From NCBI GenBank assembly GCA_002423125.1, contig DIUW01000042.1, positions 1 through 64,000 on the forward strand: a DNA stretch of 64,000 bases. The letters are read 5' to 3'. The stretch comes from Legionellaceae bacterium UBA6148. Lineage in GTDB: Bacteria > Pseudomonadota > Gammaproteobacteria > Legionellales > Legionellaceae. Position numbers and translations under genes: made by a program. The notes below the pieces were generated by a model. It worked only from the letters and a program-made list of their open reading frames with translations. It did not search any database and had not been told where the DNA came from. Below, piece after piece: positions 62,269 through 64,000 of this stretch; position 1 is the first letter of the stretch, and each line of letters opens with the position of its first letter.

Positions 62269-62461
62269 TTGTTGTTGTCTCTGATTTCTATTAACGCCTA
62301 GCGCCCCATTGTGTCGTTAAGGCCATTTTAATAAGACAGAGATAATCATGCACAGTAACATAATCAACACATCCAACTCACATTCAAATGGTCAATATTG
62401 TTTATTTTTAACCAAGATTGGCTTTATATCTTCAACTTTAATTTTTTGTTGTTGTCTCTAA
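62269..62461 (+). repeat. Diverged tandem duplicate of the POT-gene leader and 5' end
   Basis: TTGTTGTTGTCTCT at about 62269 is repeated at about 62446, and ATGCACAGTAA at 62348 matches ATGCATAGCAA at 62521, so about 175 bp are duplicated. The first copy encodes a 37-residue peptide that keeps a YCLFLTKIGF segment similar to YYLFLTDLWERF of the transporter before it ends. It may act as a leader peptide or be a relic. Confidence 0.7.
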
Positions 62462-62520
62462 TTCTTATGCTGCCTAACGACAACTGTTGTTAGGTTATCT
62501 TAACGTAAATAGAGACAACC
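62448..62520 (+). promoter_or_regulatory. Structured 5' leader of the POT transporter gene
   Basis: GTTGTCTCT (62451-62459) is complementary to AGAGACAAC (62511-62519), directly in front of the ATG. Inside is a second hairpin (CCTAAC...GTTAGG, about 62473-62494). The outer stem would cover the ribosome-binding region, as in a translational riboswitch or thermosensor. No known class is recognised. Confidence 0.6.
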
Positions 62521-64000
62521 ATGCATAGCAAAAAAATCAATTTTTTAAGTCAACCTCGCGGCCTTTATTACTTATTTTTAACCGATCTGTGGGAGCGTTT
62601 TAGCTACTACGGTATTACCGCTATTTTAATTTTATATATGGATAAAACGTTCCAACTTTCTACTCAAGAAGTATATGCAATTTATGGTACTTATGGTGCA
62701 TTAATCTATCTTGTCCCTCTGTTAGGAGGGTGGTTGGCTGATAATTTGTGGGGCAGTTATCGCACAGTCATCGTTGGGACTTGCCTTATTGCTCTTGGGC
62801 ATTTTATTGTGGCGTTACGCGATCCTAATTATTATTTTTTTTATGCAGGTCTTGCTGTAATTATTTTAGGCACAGGTTTGTTTACGCCCAATATTCACGC
62901 AACTGTTGGACATTTATATAAAGATAATGATCCCAGACGAGAGAGTGGCTTTACTCTTGCTTATATGGGTAGAAATGTAGGCACCATTATTGCTCCCATT
63001 CTTTGCGCCTGGATTGCAGGGCGAACAGATTGGCATTGGGCATTTATTGTTGCCGGTTTGGGGATGTTGGTCGGGTTGTGGACTTTTATGCGAGGAAAAC
63101 CCCATTACAGTGCGAGTAGTTTCGTGAAACGAACACCATTGCAAAATAACAATAAAAAGATTTTCATTTTCTTATTGTTTCCTCTGAGCTTAAGCATAAT
63201 TTACCTTACCATGCGCCACACAAATTGGACTAGTGTGCTTTTATTTATTAGCGTGCTTATTATTATTTTACGGCTTATTTTATTGGCATGGCAGGAAGAC
63301 GCAAAGAGTCGGAAAGCAATCAGTACCGCCTCGATGCTGACAATATTCTATATGGTCTTTATGATACTCTTACAGCAAAGTGGGGGGACATTAAATCTAT
63401 TTACCGATCGACACATCAATAAACAGTTAGGTTCATATACTCTGGAAACGGGGATGTTTCAAGCTGTTGAACCGTTAGCTCTGGTATTATTAACGCCTCT
63501 CTTCACATGCCTTTGGCAATACGCTGATAGGAGAAAATGGGTTATCAGCGATGAAAATAAATTTACTATTGGACTTTTTGTAATGAGTTCTTCTTTTGTG
63601 GTGTTGATGGTTAGTTTATCTTATCAAAACGTGCAGGGATTCATTGCAATGTCATGGATATATATAGTTTATGTAATGCAAGCAATGGGTGAACTGTTTA
63701 TTGGCCCAATTGGTTTAGCTATGATTTCGAGAATTATTCCAAGGCGAATGCTTGGCTTTTTTATGGGTGTGTGGGTACTGGGTGCATCCCTTGCTAATTA
63801 TACCGCAGCCAAGATAGGCGGGTGGATAATACCTACAGATGAGGATCCTACAATGCTATTTTTGCATTATCGTCATGCGTTTTTTTATTTAGCACTATTT
63901 GGATTTATTGCATCCTTTATACTTTTTGCTATTCATTATCTATCTCGACATAAACATCGACAAAACAGACCTACTCATTATTTAAAATTGCAGTATAACT
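62521..64000 (+). CDS. POT-family proton-dependent peptide transporter (runs off the window)
   Basis: 493 codons in the window, still open at the right edge; the family is about 480-520 aa, so nearly complete. The N terminus has the family signature LTDLWERFSYYGI (ExxERFxYY type, first acidic residue Asp). Then about 12 membrane segments, with GGWLADNLWGSYRT and RESGFTLAYMGRNVGTIIAP. POT proteins take up di- and tripeptides with protons. It is preceded by a structured, duplicated leader. Confidence 0.9.
   Translation, partial: MHSKKINFLSQPRGLYYLFLTDLWERFSYYGITAILILYMDKTFQLSTQEVYAIYGTYGALIYLVPLLGGWLADNLWGSYRTVIVGTCLIALGHFIVALRDPNYYFFYAGLAVIILGTGLFTPNIHATVGHLYKDNDPRRESGFTLAYMGRNVGTIIAPILCAWIAGRTDWHWAFIVAGLGMLVGLWTFMRGKPHYSASSFVKRTPLQNNNKKIFIFLLFPLSLSIIYLTMRHTNWTSVLLFISVLIIILRLILLAWQEDAKSRKAISTASMLTIFYMVFMILLQQSGGTLNLFTDRHINKQLGSYTLETGMFQAVEPLALVLLTPLFTCLWQYADRRKWVISDENKFTIGLFVMSSSFVVLMVSLSYQNVQGFIAMSWIYIVYVMQAMGELFIGPIGLAMISRIIPRRMLGFFMGVWVLGASLANYTAAKIGGWIIPTDEDPTMLFLHYRHAFFYLALFGFIASFILFAIHYLSRHKHRQNRPTHYLKLQYN

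Overview
The window looks like a large, AT-rich conjugative plasmid (or a plasmid-like integrated element) of a gammaproteobacterium. The style of the accessory genes, a POT peptide transporter and an lvr-like regulatory head on the transfer operon suggest Legionella or a close relative. That assignment is inference from protein flavour; no rRNA or other marker gene is present.

Left third (about 1-31800): a complete F-type (MOBF) transfer module. A nic/oriT-like site at about 2246-2272 and a TraM-like ribbon-helix-helix gene precede a minus-strand operon that runs from about 30.8 kb down to 3.0 kb. Gene order in transcription: a replication/regulator-like gene, a lambda-P-like gene that overlaps it by 230 nt, a 67-aa protein, traT, a small exported protein, then traA, L, E, K, B, V, C, trbI, traW, U, an unknown membrane protein, trbC, traN, traF, trbB, traH, traG, an unknown membrane protein, traD and a giant traI that carries an extra TOPRIM primase-like tail. 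A divergent S24/LexA-type repressor with palindromic operators sits at the head of the operon, so transfer may be SOS-inducible. Upstream of oriT are an AlbA/RecG-like regulator and the nonsense-truncated end of a second one.

Middle (31.8-39.2 kb): a three-gene operon (a queuosine-precursor-type transporter, an unknown protein and an asparaginase-family protein with a changed catalytic residue), a ParA/ParB partition operon with an RHH-like gene, and a winged-helix Rep candidate. The rep start is locked in a 12-bp hairpin, and an inverted pair of DnaA boxes follows it (candidate oriV).

Right part (39.2-62 kb): a mosaic of mobile elements. It holds one intact and three damaged copies of the same IS6-family element, and two different Tn3-family transposons (40218-46422 and 53841-59240), each carrying a methyltransferase plus one other enzyme. 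It also holds an IS630-like element with 27-bp terminal repeats and a passenger gene, plus fragments of ISKra4-like and DUF4277-type transposases. Scattered among these are a lipoprotein family split into two genes, two small secreted CX3C-rich peptides with near-consensus promoters, a disrupted DUF6155 gene, a CadA-type ATPase beheaded by a Tn3 end, a truncated arsenite/bile-acid-type permease and a truncated cold-shock gene. The window ends inside a POT-family transporter whose structured leader and 5' end are tandemly duplicated.
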